The notes: generated by a model from the sequence alone, not told the origin. 35,266 nt of DNA from Owenweeksia sp. (GCA_028277105.1 JANQHO010000162.1:1-35266); one strand, 5' to 3'; shown: positions 15,205 through 24,926, numbered from the stretch's first letter. Made by a program: numbers and translations.

Positions 15205-16203
15205 ATGGAAAATGCACATTTAACAGACAGATTTTACGAGTTAAGCGTCAAAAGGTTATCCTCTGAGATATCAAAGGCCGAGTCAGAGGAACTGAACAAC
15301 TACCTGAAGGAGGCCAAAACCTTGGAGGCCTATCTCGAGATGGAGAAAAGCTGGAACGAAATAACAGTTCCGGCAAACAATATATTTGATAGCAATAGAG
15401 CCTTCTCGCGTCTTGAACAGAGAATAGAAGCCTGGGAAGCTAGGCAAAATCGCTTTAGCTTAACCAGGATAGCCGCTTCTATAGCCCTGCTGATAGGTTT
15501 GGGTGTTGGAAGTTGGTTCACCTATAACCAACTGTTCACGGATAAAATGGAGTTGGTACAAACAGCAACCGGGGAAAGAAATACAATACATCTGAGTGAT
15601 GGCACTCTGGTAGAGCTTAATGTGAATAGCTTTCTTGAATACCCTTCTGATTTTAAGGGTGATGAAAGGTCGGTGATCCTTAAAGGTGAAGCCTATTTTA
15701 AAGTAGCCAGGGATAAATCGAAACCCTTTAAGGTTAGCACCAATGACATAACTACTACCGTATTGGGCACCCAATTTAATATCAGATCTTATCCTGAAGA
15801 TTCCCTGATAGCGGTATCCCTACTGGAAGGCTCGGTCAAAGTTGAAAGCAGATCCGGCACAGCCGTGCTCGAACCATTGGAGCAAGCCACTATTAATATG
15901 AAAGAAAATAAGTTTGAGATTGCTCCTTTTGATTCTCTAGCCACAGTAGCTTGGCTTTCCAATACCTTGCTATTCAAGAACACTACAATGAGGAAAATAG
16001 CCTTAGAACTAAAGAGAGTTTATGGGCTGGATATAGTTTTTGAAGATTCTGCCCTGGCCAGGCTTACCGTTAGCGGGCGCTTTAAAAACGAAAAGCCCAC
16101 CTTGATCCTGACAGCTATCACCAGGGCCAATAAACTGGATTACCGGAAGATTGATGAACAAAAGATAGAGATTTACAAACCTGATCGAAATAAACAAGAA
16201 TAG
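15205..16203 (+). CDS. FecR-family anti-sigma factor
   Basis: About 332 residues from the ATG at 15205; an ATG two codons upstream (15199) is equally possible. The N-terminal cytoplasmic domain (residues about 1-80) would bind the ECF sigma factor. One membrane segment follows at about residues 85-105 (IAASIALLIGLGVGSWF). The periplasmic part contains the FecR domain (ATGERNTIHLSDGTLVELN, then GEAYFKVARDKSKPFKV and TTVLGTQFNIRSYPED) and a C-terminal DUF4974-like/STN-like domain (NTTMRKIALELKRVYGLDIVFED), which contacts the N-terminal STN domain of the SusC transporter. This is the full FecR architecture of Bacteroidota. Its position between the sigma gene and susC defines the regulatory circuit of the locus. 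Confidence 0.93.
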   Translation: MENAHLTDRFYELSVKRLSSEISKAESEELNNYLKEAKTLEAYLEMEKSWNEITVPANNIFDSNRAFSRLEQRIEAWEARQNRFSLTRIAASIALLIGLGVGSWFTYNQLFTDKMELVQTATGERNTIHLSDGTLVELNVNSFLEYPSDFKGDERSVILKGEAYFKVARDKSKPFKVSTNDITTTVLGTQFNIRSYPEDSLIAVSLLEGSVKVESRSGTAVLEPLEQATINMKENKFEIAPFDSLATVAWLSNTLLFKNTTMRKIALELKRVYGLDIVFEDSALARLTVSGRFKNEKPTLILTAITRANKLDYRKIDEQKIEIYKPDRNKQE

Positions 16204-16229
16204 CCTATGTAACATGCTGCCCTATAAAA

Positions 16230-16255
16230 AAGAGAAGTGCTGCCACACTTCTCTT
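16230..16255. other. Perfect stem-loop in the FecR-SusC gap
   Basis: AAGAGAAGTG / CACTTCTCTT form a perfect 10-bp stem with a six-base loop (CTGCCA), 27 bases after the anti-sigma stop and about 90 before the susC ATG. There is no T run on the plus strand, so it is a poor terminator in that direction. It may be a processing or mRNA-stability element separating regulator from transporter messages. Confidence 0.5.
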
Positions 16256-16344
16256 AGATGTCATAATTGTTAAATCAAGCCACTTCAGCTAAAAAACGAC
16301 CAAGGCTGAGGCAACCTTTATTAACTATCAAACAATGCAAAATT

Positions 16345-19300
16345 ATGCAAAAACACTATTTACCTGCTAATTATCCTCTTAGAATACTGCTGATGAGAAT
16401 ATCCCTGGCGACCATCGTATTAACGGCAAGTTTGTCTAGCGTATTCGCCACTTCCCGGCTCGATGCCCAGTCGTTGAGTGATGTGAAAATTCATACAAAA
16501 GATCAGTCCTTATTGCTGGTTGATTTTTTCCGCTACGTGGAAGATAACAGCAGCTACCAGTTTATTTATTCTTCAGATGAGATCGATCCCAATAAAAGAG
16601 TAGAATTGAGATCGGGTAATTACAATTTGCGATCACTTTTAGAGAAAGTGTCAGTAGAGAACAAACTTCGCTTTGAAAAGATCAAAAATACCATCATCGT
16701 TACCCAATCGGAAAATACGGCAAAACCCGATGTTAAAGAAGTTCCTACCCGCTCCATTTATGGAAAAGTAACCGATGAACAGGGGCAATCCTTACCCGGA
16801 GCTACGGTTTTGGTAAAGGGAACGGCTATAGGAACTACTACCGATAGCAAGGGTGAGTTTGCTTTAGATGTACCAGATGATGCTAAAACTTTACTGGTGT
16901 CCTTTATCGGTTTTATAACACAAGAAGCTTCCATTGAAGGCAAAACGGAGATCAATATCACCTTAAAAGAAGATGCCGCAGCCCTGGATGAGGTAGTAGT
17001 GATCGGTTACGGATCTCAGAACAGAGAAAAAGTAACCGGTGCCATTTCCAAGGTATCGAGCAAGGATTTTAAGGACCAGCCGATTAATAGCCTCGACCAG
17101 GCTATGGTAGGGCAGATGTCGGGAGTAGATGTAGTTCAGGTTTCAGGCGAACCCGGAGCCAATGCTTCCTTCAGGATCAGAGGACTGAGCTCGATCAGTG
17201 CCGGTAATGAACCTTTGGTAGTAGTAGATGGAATGCCGGTGAGCTACCAATCCAGTCTGGCTACCATTAATCCCAATGATATAGAATCCATCGAAGTATT
17301 GAAAGATGCTTCGGCCGCCTCTATTTACGGTTCCAGGGGAGCTAATGGAGTGGTTTTGATCACCACTAAAAAAGGAAGACCCGGTAAAACCCGGTACTCT
17401 TTCAATTCCTTTTTTGGCTGGCAGGAGGTTTCCAATAAAGTGGATATGATGGATGCCTATGAATATGCCAATTACATGAATGTGGCTTTCAGGAACAACT
17501 GGATCAGGGAAAACCCGGGACAGCCAGTGCCCACTAATCCCCTGGATTATGGGGTTCCTGAATACGCAGTACCTTATGTAAACGGAGAACAAGGCTTGAC
17601 CAATACTGATTGGCAAGACGAAATATACCGCATAGCCCCTATGCAAAACTATGAGATCACTGCTCAGGGAGGTTCAAAAGACATGAATTTCTACATCAGC
17701 GCCAATTACCTCAACCAGGAGGGGATCATGTTAGGAACTGATTTTGAACGGGTGAGTTTCAGAACCAATCTTGAGATCAATTTATCCCGTAAACTGAAAT
17801 TAGGGGTGAACCTGATGCCTTCTTTTTCACAAGCTAACAGGATATCTGACGACAATTATGGCAATGACGGTATTATTATTACTTCTTTGGTGGCTTACCC
17901 GTTTTTTCCAGCTTATAACAGTGACGGTACTCCGGCCATCAGTAACCAGATCAACGCGGTAAATGAAGCTGGTTTTGGCGCTCCGGTAGAAAATCCCGTA
18001 GCCCTGGCTACTATGATCGACAATACCAGGCAAAACTATCGTCTATTGGGGGGGACCTATCTGGATTATGAGATCATCAAGGGGCTTAATTACAAAGTCT
18101 ATTTAGGAGGGGACCTTATTTCTCAAAAAGACAATTACTTCCGCCCGGGAGAGCTGGGAGTTTACCGCAATGCTGCACCCACCATACCTGTAGGTGAATA
18201 TACCAACCAGGTGTCCACCAATTGGATATTGGAAAACACATTGACCTACAATAAAACCATTTTTGAAAACCATAACTTCAACCTTCTTCTAGGTTATACC
18301 GCTCAAAAAGAGAATATCGAAACCGGTTTCATCAGTTCAACTGACTTTCCCAGTGATGATGTACAAACTTTGAATGCCGGTGCCGTTACCGATGCCAGCA
18401 CATATATCAACGAGTGGTCTTTACTCTCGCAATTGGCCCGTTTAACCTATGACTATAAAGGGAAATATCTGTTCAATGCATCTATAAGAAGAGATGGTTC
18501 ATCCAGGTTTGGAGATAACAATAAATACGGGGTGTTCCCCGCAGTATCGGCCGGTTACATAATCAGTAAAGAAGATTTCTTCCCCAAAAACAAGTATGTA
18601 TCAACCGTTAAGGTAAGGGCCAGTTGGGGTAAATCTGGTAACTTCTTCATCCCCAATTACGGGGCTGTTTCACTGCTCTCCTTTACCGATTATCCCTTTG
18701 GCGGAGAGGTGAATAACGGCTTGAGCAGCAGCACCGCTCCCAATGCCAACCTTTCATGGGAAAAAACTGATATGACCGATATAGGTTTAGACCTTGGCTT
18801 ACTGGATGATAAGATCAGTCTTATTGCCGATTACTTTTATTCCACTACCGAAGACTTATTGCTCAATGTACCGGTACCGGCCCAGTCGGGCTATACCACT
18901 TCCTTGCAAAATATCGGCAAGGTGGAAAATCGCGGTTATGAACTTGGTATCAACACCAACTTCACTTTTGGCAGCTTAAACTGGCAGGGAGGTTTTACCT
19001 ATACCGCCAGCGATAACAAAGTGCTAGAATTGGGGCCTGATCAGGAACATATCAGAACCTGGTTTTTTTCTACCGAGGTTGGAGGGGAGCTTGGAGCTTA
19101 CTGGGGTTTCCGCAACCTGGGTGTGTTTATCTCGCAGGAACAGATCGATAATTACGGTAGCGTAGATGGAGCAGAAGTAGGCCGCAGCTACCGCTGGCAG
19201 GATACAGACGGTGACGGTGAGATTACCGAAGATGACAAAGTTTACCTCGGTAGCTTTTTTCCCGATTTTTCATTCAACATTTCCAGCCGGTTCAACTATA

Positions 19301-19761
19301 AAGGTATAGACCTGAGCTTTCTCATCCAGTCAGTGCAGGGCCATGAAATTGTGAACATTACCAAAAACTGGACGGTAGATCAGGGACCCTGGCCCAACCG
19401 TATATCTGATCTAAACGATTACTATCGTTCGCCTGATAATCCCGGTACTTATGTTTACCCCGACACCCGCAGAACGGATAATAACTACAGGCGTTCCGAC
19501 CTGCTGATCGAAGATGGCTCTTTTGTGAGAATCAGGAATATCACCTTGGGATATACCTTGCCTTCCAAATGGATGGAAAGACTTCCCGTAGAAAGATTAA
19601 GGTTTTATTTCACCACTAACAACCCTTTTACTTTTACTAACTATTCCGGTCCTAATCCGGAGATCAGTTCGAGAAACGGCAATGCCCTTACTCCTGGTAT
19701 TGATTATGGTACATATCCTTTAGCCAAAACCTATGCTTTTGGTGTAAACGTAAACTTTTAA
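16345..19761 (+). CDS. SusC/RagA-family TonB-linked outer-membrane transporter with STN domain
   Basis: About 1138 residues from the ATG at 16345; the frame opens further upstream only through a TTG, and the ATG gives a clean signal sequence. Order: signal region with a hydrophobic segment (residues about 15-40), STN signalling domain (about 43-120), CarboxypepD_reg-like domain (about 137-210, starting SIYGKVTDEQGQSLPGA), TonB-box-like EVVVIGYG (about 216-223), plug domain with SIYGSRGANGVVLI, then a large beta-barrel ending in an aromatic residue (VNVNF). Substrate is held with the partner SusD lipoprotein and imported with TonB energy. The STN domain ties it to the FecI/FecR pair upstream. 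Length is normal for the family. Substrate class is not readable from the transporter. Confidence 0.97.
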   Translation: MQKHYLPANYPLRILLMRISLATIVLTASLSSVFATSRLDAQSLSDVKIHTKDQSLLLVDFFRYVEDNSSYQFIYSSDEIDPNKRVELRSGNYNLRSLLEKVSVENKLRFEKIKNTIIVTQSENTAKPDVKEVPTRSIYGKVTDEQGQSLPGATVLVKGTAIGTTTDSKGEFALDVPDDAKTLLVSFIGFITQEASIEGKTEINITLKEDAAALDEVVVIGYGSQNREKVTGAISKVSSKDFKDQPINSLDQAMVGQMSGVDVVQVSGEPGANASFRIRGLSSISAGNEPLVVVDGMPVSYQSSLATINPNDIESIEVLKDASAASIYGSRGANGVVLITTKKGRPGKTRYSFNSFFGWQEVSNKVDMMDAYEYANYMNVAFRNNWIRENPGQPVPTNPLDYGVPEYAVPYVNGEQGLTNTDWQDEIYRIAPMQNYEITAQGGSKDMNFYISANYLNQEGIMLGTDFERVSFRTNLEINLSRKLKLGVNLMPSFSQANRISDDNYGNDGIIITSLVAYPFFPAYNSDGTPAISNQINAVNEAGFGAPVENPVALATMIDNTRQNYRLLGGTYLDYEIIKGLNYKVYLGGDLISQKDNYFRPGELGVYRNAAPTIPVGEYTNQVSTNWILENTLTYNKTIFENHNFNLLLGYTAQKENIETGFISSTDFPSDDVQTLNAGAVTDASTYINEWSLLSQLARLTYDYKGKYLFNASIRRDGSSRFGDNNKYGVFPAVSAGYIISKEDFFPKNKYVSTVKVRASWGKSGNFFIPNYGAVSLLSFTDYPFGGEVNNGLSSSTAPNANLSWEKTDMTDIGLDLGLLDDKISLIADYFYSTTEDLLLNVPVPAQSGYTTSLQNIGKVENRGYELGINTNFTFGSLNWQGGFTYTASDNKVLELGPDQEHIRTWFFSTEVGGELGAYWGFRNLGVFISQEQIDNYGSVDGAEVGRSYRWQDTDGDGEITEDDKVYLGSFFPDFSFNISSRFNYKGIDLSFLIQSVQGHEIVNITKNWTVDQGPWPNRISDLNDYYRSPDNPGTYVYPDTRRTDNNYRRSDLLIEDGSFVRIRNITLGYTLPSKWMERLPVERLRFYFTTNNPFTFTNYSGPNPEISSRNGNALTPGIDYGTYPLAKTYAFGVNVNF

Positions 19762-19785
19762 CCTAACCTGATAAAGCAGAAAAAG

Positions 19786-21207
19786 ATGAAAATTTCCAAC
19801 TACCTGATAATTGTTCTTAGTGCTGCCCTGATATCATGCAGCGAAGATTTTATCGACATTGCCCCTGAATCCGAACTGAGTGTAGCCAATTTCTTTCAGG
19901 ATGCCGGTGACGTGGAACAGGCAGTAATAGGGGTATACGATGCCCTTCAGGCCAATGGTCAGTACGGCTATAACTTCCCTTATTTCATGGAGATCAGATC
20001 AGATAATTCTACTATTCAGGATCTGGGCCGTGGCAACTTTCGCTACGGGGACTTTGAGACTTTTGAACTGGATGTATCGAACATTGTGGTAGATCAAAGC
20101 TGGAAAGCTTGCTATAATGGTATTCAAAGGTGTAATGTAGTACTGAACCGCATCGGTGATATTGACATGAACCAGACCATCAAAGATCAGAGAATAGCCG
20201 AAGTGAAATTTATCAGGGCCTTGACCTATTTTAATATGGTAAGGATCTGGGGAGGATTGCCCCTGGTAACGAATGAGGTCAAAGACCCTTTTGAGGCTTT
20301 TGGCCGAGGCCGGGCTTCTGTAAATGATATTTACGCTCAGATCATCAACGACCTTACCGATGCTCTGGATGGCGGTTTGCCCGATGTCGATCCCAGCGGG
20401 CGGGTCACTGAGGTGGCAGTACGCACCCTTTTAGGCAAAGTATATTTGACCCGCCAGCAATACACTCTGGCAGAATCCATGTTGCAATCGGTGGTCGATA
20501 AAGGCAGTCATAGTTTATTGGCCGACATCAACGAAGTATTTGACATTGATAATGCCAATAATGCCGAGTCCATCTTTGAAATACAATTTGTGGAAGATCA
20601 AAATGAAGGTAGCAGTTTTGCCAATCTTTTTGCCCCTTCAGGAGCTGATGATTTAATAGGCAATGTAGGATCTACCGTTGGTGATAACATTCCGACCGAA
20701 AGTTTGGTGAGTCTCTACGATTCTACTGATGCCAGGCTGGTAGCCTCTATTGGTCAGGTGGTAACGGCCAGTGACGATACCAGCTATTATTCCAGGAAGT
20801 TTACCGATGTACCTTCAATCAATTTCAATTCCGACCGCAATTTCATTGTACTGCGTTATGCCGATGTTTTGCTCATGCTGGCCGAGGCCATCAATGAAGG
20901 CGGATATGCTGCCGGGGGGGCTCCCTTTGATTACCTGAACCAAGTGAGAACCAGAGCTGGTTTACCAGCTTATGATGCTGCCACCCTTGGTGATCAAACC
21001 AGCTTCAGAAATGCGGTACTGGAAGAAAGAAGGTTGGAACTGGCTTTGGAAAACCATCGCTGGTTTGACCTTGTACGAACCGGAACGGCCATCAACACTA
21101 TGGCCCAACAGGGTTTTACGATAGCCAACCACCAGTTATTGTATCCCATTCCCCAAAATGAGATCAACATCAATCCCACCGGATTAACCCAAAACCCAGG
21201 CTACTGA
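19786..21207 (+). CDS. SusD/RagB-family substrate-binding lipoprotein
   Basis: A 473-residue surface lipoprotein that caps the SusC barrel. The signal peptide ends in the lipobox LISC (Cys18) and is followed by acidic residues (SEDF), which resemble the Bacteroidota lipoprotein surface-export signal. The N-terminal SusD-like domain (ESELSVANFFQDAGDVEQAVIGVYDAL, then WKACYNGIQRCNVVLNRI) contains the TPR helices. The C-terminal RagB/SusD domain includes YADVLLMLAEAINEGG, RTRAGLP and ERRLELALENHRWFDLVRTG, and closes with the usual ending LYPIPQNEININPTGLTQNPGY. It starts 24 bases after susC and is cotranscribed. The binding specificity is the key unknown of the locus. Confidence 0.97.
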   Translation: MKISNYLIIVLSAALISCSEDFIDIAPESELSVANFFQDAGDVEQAVIGVYDALQANGQYGYNFPYFMEIRSDNSTIQDLGRGNFRYGDFETFELDVSNIVVDQSWKACYNGIQRCNVVLNRIGDIDMNQTIKDQRIAEVKFIRALTYFNMVRIWGGLPLVTNEVKDPFEAFGRGRASVNDIYAQIINDLTDALDGGLPDVDPSGRVTEVAVRTLLGKVYLTRQQYTLAESMLQSVVDKGSHSLLADINEVFDIDNANNAESIFEIQFVEDQNEGSSFANLFAPSGADDLIGNVGSTVGDNIPTESLVSLYDSTDARLVASIGQVVTASDDTSYYSRKFTDVPSINFNSDRNFIVLRYADVLLMLAEAINEGGYAAGGAPFDYLNQVRTRAGLPAYDAATLGDQTSFRNAVLEERRLELALENHRWFDLVRTGTAINTMAQQGFTIANHQLLYPIPQNEININPTGLTQNPGY

Positions 21208-21234
21208 TACGCCAAAGAAGCATTTGACTAAGCC

Positions 21235-21260
21235 CTCCGGGCAGGTTTGCCTGCCCGGAG
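21235..21260. repeat. Perfect GC-rich palindrome between susD and the first GDPD gene
   Basis: CTCCGGGCAGG and CCTGCCCGGAG form a perfect 11-bp stem with a TTTG loop. It lies 28 bases after the susD stop and 18 before the next ATG. No T run follows, so it is not an ordinary terminator. The GGGCAGG core resembles the palindrome at 13212-13227. It could reduce read-through or stabilise the susCD message. Confidence 0.6.
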
Positions 21261-21277
21261 TCTAATAACCTGTTGCT

Positions 21278-22123
21278 ATGAAAATTCAATTTTTCCGGGG
21301 ATACCTTTTGTTTGTGCTGGTTGCTATCGTGCTCTTGTTAAGCTTTTGTAATCAGGAGGTTAAGTATGGTGGTGGTAAGAAAAAGATGAAATTTAAATGG
21401 ATAGCCCATAGAGGGGGAGTGGTAAATGATACCATACCGGAGAACTCAACCAAAGCCATGAAAGAAGCTATTAAAAGAGGCTATACAATGGTGGAGACTG
21501 ATGTGAGGTTTACCAAAGATAGCATTCCAGTCGTCCATCACGATAAAGATTTTTTGAAACAGTTTGGTGATAGCAGCTTAGTAAGAGATGTTGAGGCCAA
21601 AGGCTTAAAAAACATTGTTCACCCTGTATTTGGTAATCATCCATTAACCTTAAAGGAATTTGCCGCTTTAACCGAAGGGAAAATTGGCTTGCTAATCGAT
21701 GTAAAAGGGAAAGATTATCCCGATTTCTATTATCGGGAAATAGCTGATATACTAAAAGAGTATAAAATCTATACCAAATCCAGGGTGGCCTGGTCCAAAG
21801 AATCCCGGGCTTATTTCAGTAATAATAAAGACATAAAGATCAATCTCAACTCTTCAGAGTTCAACCAATTATACGATACCCAAAAAGATAGTATTGATCC
21901 TACTATCCACTTTTTTATAGAAGATGCCACCAAGTTGGACAGTCTTACTATTTACAAAGCCCAAAAAGCCGGGTTAGAAGTAACGGCTACCATTAACCAA
22001 TGGCATTATCGCCATGAAGCTGATCATTTTAAGGCTGCTAAAGCAGATGCCGGGCGTATGAAAAAACTAGGGGTCACCAACTTTCAGTTTGATGCCATTT
22101 ACGAACCCTATTTCATAAACTAA
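21278..22123 (+). CDS. Glycerophosphodiester phosphodiesterase, membrane-anchored or lipoprotein
   Basis: A 281-residue GDPD (TIM-barrel) enzyme that hydrolyses glycerophosphodiesters to glycerol-3-phosphate and an alcohol, or cuts poly-glycerophosphate. The hydrophobic N-terminus ends in LLSFC (Cys24), a candidate lipobox with an unusual Phe before Cys, so it is either a lipoprotein or an N-anchored protein facing the periplasm or surface. Catalytic motifs: AHRGG (His44, Arg45) and PENS, then VETDVRFTKD (Glu73, Asp75 as metal ligands) and VVHHDKD. LLIDVKG and the C-terminal NFQFDAIYEP complete the barrel. It directly follows susD and is the first of two GDPD genes in the locus. Confidence 0.92.
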   Translation: MKIQFFRGYLLFVLVAIVLLLSFCNQEVKYGGGKKKMKFKWIAHRGGVVNDTIPENSTKAMKEAIKRGYTMVETDVRFTKDSIPVVHHDKDFLKQFGDSSLVRDVEAKGLKNIVHPVFGNHPLTLKEFAALTEGKIGLLIDVKGKDYPDFYYREIADILKEYKIYTKSRVAWSKESRAYFSNNKDIKINLNSSEFNQLYDTQKDSIDPTIHFFIEDATKLDSLTIYKAQKAGLEVTATINQWHYRHEADHFKAAKADAGRMKKLGVTNFQFDAIYEPYFIN

Positions 22124-22125
22124 AC

Positions 22126-24012
22126 TTGAAAAACCTAAGCTACATATTGCTTCCTTTTATGTTGCTGAGCCTTGAGCTTCAGGCTTTAAGTATATGTCCC
22201 ATATTTTCTTCCAATATGGTGTTGCAGCGCGAAACAGAAATACCTGTATGGGGGTGGGGCAAGCCTGGCAGTGAAATTAGAGTAAGCTTTAAAAACACTA
22301 TAAAAACAAGCACTTGTAAAGCTGACGGTAGCTGGGAAATTATTCTACCTCCTTTTAAAGCTCAATCAAGCCATCTGCAATTAACCATTAGCTCAGGCAA
22401 TCAAAAAATTATACTGGATAGTATAAGCATTGGGGATGTATGGCTATGTGCGGGACAGTCCAATATGAATTTTGAATTATACCGTTCCTCGGAGGGAGAG
22501 AAAACCATTAATACTCCAGCTCTTTACGACATCAGGCATGTAGAAATAAAAGAGTGGGGTACAGAAAAAGTACAAACACATCTAACAACAGAGCCCTGGT
22601 ACAAAAACACAACAGCCCACCTAAAAGATTTTTCAGCCGTAGGCTACTACTTTGCCGAGCAAATAGCTCATAAACAAAATATTAGCATAGGTCTCATCAA
22701 TACCGCCTGGGGTGGCAGTGCCATTGAAAGCTGGATGAGTGAGGAGCTTTTCCCCAAAACCTGGCTCAAAAATTACCGGGATTCCATTCGTACCCTAGAA
22801 GATGGTTATTATGAAAAGGCAATCCAAAAATTGGGCTATGTACCCAAGGGTACTAAGCCTTCATTAGATTCCCCTTATTGGGTAGAACAGGAATTACCCG
22901 GACGCTGGGAAGATAAAGGTTATGAATTATTGGACGGCATAATTTATTATACCAAAGAGTTTTTTATCGACCCCAAAGCAGAGCTGGCCGACAGCTTGCT
23001 TTTAAGCCTGGCTACCATTGACGATGCCGATTCCGTTTGGATAAATGGGCAATTTGTTGGAACTACAAATAAGTGGGACCTGAACCGTAAATACCGCTTT
23101 ACTAAAAGTATAGTTAAGCCGGGAAGCAACCACATCCACATCAAAATAAAAGACCTAAGAGGGAGCGGGGGAGTTAGGGGCAAAGCCGAAGAGTTGTACC
23201 TGGATGGTACAGGAGACCGGATAGAACTTTCTGGTTCCTGGAAATTCCATGTAAGCCAGTTAAAGCTCAGTAGTACCTGGGAACCCAAATACCTGCCCAC
23301 TATGGCCTACAATGCCATGTTGCACCCTATTTTAAAATTTCCGGTAAAAGGCATTTTGTGGTATCAGGGCGAGCGCAATGCCATTACCACTAAAGGGGCA
23401 CAACAATACGGGCAGCAATTAAAAGCCATGATACAAGACTGGCGCGCTAAAAAAGCCCAGCCAGAGCTGCCCTTTCTATTCGTGCAATTACCTGGCTATA
23501 ATGATCCTCGCTCAGAGAGAGCTGATGATTGGTCTACCCTGCGCCAATCCCAATTACAAGCCTTAGAGCTACCCTATGCCGGCTGTGCCATAACCATAGA
23601 TTTAGGAGAAGAAAAAGACATACACCCCAAGCGCAAAAAAGCAGTAGGGCAAAGGCTCGCCTTAATCGCCCTAAACCAGGTTTATGGCGATACCAGCCAA
23701 AACTTTTTAAGTCCACAACTGCAATCATACCAAATTGAAGGAGATGGGCTTTTGCTCCACTTTAAAAATACAGCTGTTGGGCTATACTTAAAGGACAGTA
23801 CTATACAGGGATTTGAGATTAAAGATGATCAAGGGAGTTGGCATGCTGCCCAGGCAGAAATCACTGCCCCTCAAACGCTAAGATTTAGGATTGAGAGTGT
23901 AAAAGAAATAGCCGGTGTACGCTACGCCTGGGGCAATTGGCCTTTGGGATGCAGCCTGTACAATTCGGCAGGTTTACCGGCTATTCCTTTTCAACTAAAC
24001 CCATTGCCATGA
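22126..24012 (+). CDS. Sialate O-acetylesterase-type SGNH esterase (SASA family)
   Basis: A 628-residue secreted esterase. The start is TTG, two bases after the GDPD stop, because only this start gives the signal peptide MKNLSYILLPFMLLSLELQA; the next ATG lies inside it. The family opening FSSNMVLQRETEIPVWGWG follows. SGNH motifs: WLCAGQSNMNFEL with the nucleophile Ser112, NTAWGGSAIESW, ILWYQGERNA, and DIHPKRK with the acid-base pair around Asp498 and His500. A galactose-binding-like jelly roll is inserted at about residues 270-385 (WINGQFVGTTNKWDLNRKY), normal for this family. It removes O-acetyl or similar esters. Sialic acid need not be the substrate, since SASA proteins occur in many polysaccharide loci. 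Length is normal. Confidence 0.92.
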   Translation: MKNLSYILLPFMLLSLELQALSICPIFSSNMVLQRETEIPVWGWGKPGSEIRVSFKNTIKTSTCKADGSWEIILPPFKAQSSHLQLTISSGNQKIILDSISIGDVWLCAGQSNMNFELYRSSEGEKTINTPALYDIRHVEIKEWGTEKVQTHLTTEPWYKNTTAHLKDFSAVGYYFAEQIAHKQNISIGLINTAWGGSAIESWMSEELFPKTWLKNYRDSIRTLEDGYYEKAIQKLGYVPKGTKPSLDSPYWVEQELPGRWEDKGYELLDGIIYYTKEFFIDPKAELADSLLLSLATIDDADSVWINGQFVGTTNKWDLNRKYRFTKSIVKPGSNHIHIKIKDLRGSGGVRGKAEELYLDGTGDRIELSGSWKFHVSQLKLSSTWEPKYLPTMAYNAMLHPILKFPVKGILWYQGERNAITTKGAQQYGQQLKAMIQDWRAKKAQPELPFLFVQLPGYNDPRSERADDWSTLRQSQLQALELPYAGCAITIDLGEEKDIHPKRKKAVGQRLALIALNQVYGDTSQNFLSPQLQSYQIEGDGLLLHFKNTAVGLYLKDSTIQGFEIKDDQGSWHAAQAEITAPQTLRFRIESVKEIAGVRYAWGNWPLGCSLYNSAGLPAIPFQLNPLP

Positions 24013-24926
24013 GTGAACTGTTCCAAATATCCCGCAGGAGGTTTTTGAAAAACCTGGGTGTAATAAGCGCTTCAACCGCTTTGCCTTTACCCTGGTTTGC
24101 AGAGTTGCCAGAAGGTTCCAAACCAATCCGTTTTGGAGTAGTAACCGACTCTCATTATGCCGATCGTGCCCCTAAGGGTAACCGCTTTTACCGCGATTCT
24201 TTGCCTAAACTCCAAGAGTGCATCGAGTTCTTTAACCAGCAGGAACTGGATTTTATCATTCACCTGGGCGATTTTAAAGATGAGGCAGAGACTCCTACGG
24301 AAAGCAGTACCCTCAATTTCCTCAAAACCTTTGAACAAGCATTTACCGCTTATAAAGGCGATACTTACCACGTTTTGGGCAACCACGATGTGGACAGTAT
24401 TACCAAAGAGCAATTCCTGACCAGTGTTAGAAATACCGGCATTGCCAGAGATCGCTCCTACTATTCCTTTGATTACGGTTTCCTGCGTTTTATTGTACTG
24501 GATGCCAACTTTAAACAGGATGGTACCGCCTACAAAAAAGGAAACTTTGATTGGAAAGACACTTTTATTCCCCAAGACCAGTTGCTGTGGTTACAGGGTA
24601 TATTGGAGTCTTCCGAAAAACCATGTGTGGTATTTGTACACCAAATGCTGGACGATATGGACAGTCCGGATCATGCGGTAAAGAATGCTGCCCAAGTACG
24701 CCAGTTATTGGCAAATTCTAAAAAAGCGATAGCCGTTTTCCAGGGGCACAGGCATCGGGAAACCTATCACCTCATTGACCACATACACTTCTATACCTTC
24801 AATGCTATGGTAGACTTTGAAGGGATGGAAAATAATAGCTTTTCTATTGTAACTGTAGAACCTACACGAGAAATCAAAATAGAAGGCTATTACCGATCCT
24901 CAAATCAAATTTTTAAAAACCGCTGA
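24009..24926 (+). CDS. Tat-exported calcineurin-like metallophosphoesterase
   Basis: About 305 residues from the ATG at 24009, which forms an ATGA overlap with the esterase stop. The open frame extends upstream inside the esterase gene, but the overlap start gives a Tat signal: SRRRFLK at residues 8-14 matches the S-R-R-x-F-L-K consensus exactly, followed by a hydrophobic stretch. Metal-binding motifs are all present: VVTDSH (Asp47, His49), HLGD (Asp88), LGNHD (Asn125, His126), FVHQ (His211) and QGHRH (His247, His249). It is a dinuclear phosphatase or phosphodiesterase acting outside the cytoplasm. After the GDPD and esterase it most plausibly releases phosphate from the product, but a phosphodiester specificity is also possible. 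Confidence 0.9.
   Translation: MSELFQISRRRFLKNLGVISASTALPLPWFAELPEGSKPIRFGVVTDSHYADRAPKGNRFYRDSLPKLQECIEFFNQQELDFIIHLGDFKDEAETPTESSTLNFLKTFEQAFTAYKGDTYHVLGNHDVDSITKEQFLTSVRNTGIARDRSYYSFDYGFLRFIVLDANFKQDGTAYKKGNFDWKDTFIPQDQLLWLQGILESSEKPCVVFVHQMLDDMDSPDHAVKNAAQVRQLLANSKKAIAVFQGHRHRETYHLIDHIHFYTFNAMVDFEGMENNSFSIVTVEPTREIKIEGYYRSSNQIFKNR

Noticed and set aside
17143..17646. Minus-strand frame of 167 codons opposite susC
   Set aside because: Fully inside the SusC plug and barrel start, whose motifs are intact; no independent evidence.
24087..24575. Minus-strand frame of 162 codons opposite the Tat-type metallophosphoesterase
   Set aside because: The plus-strand frame holds every metal-binding motif of the family; the antisense frame shows none.
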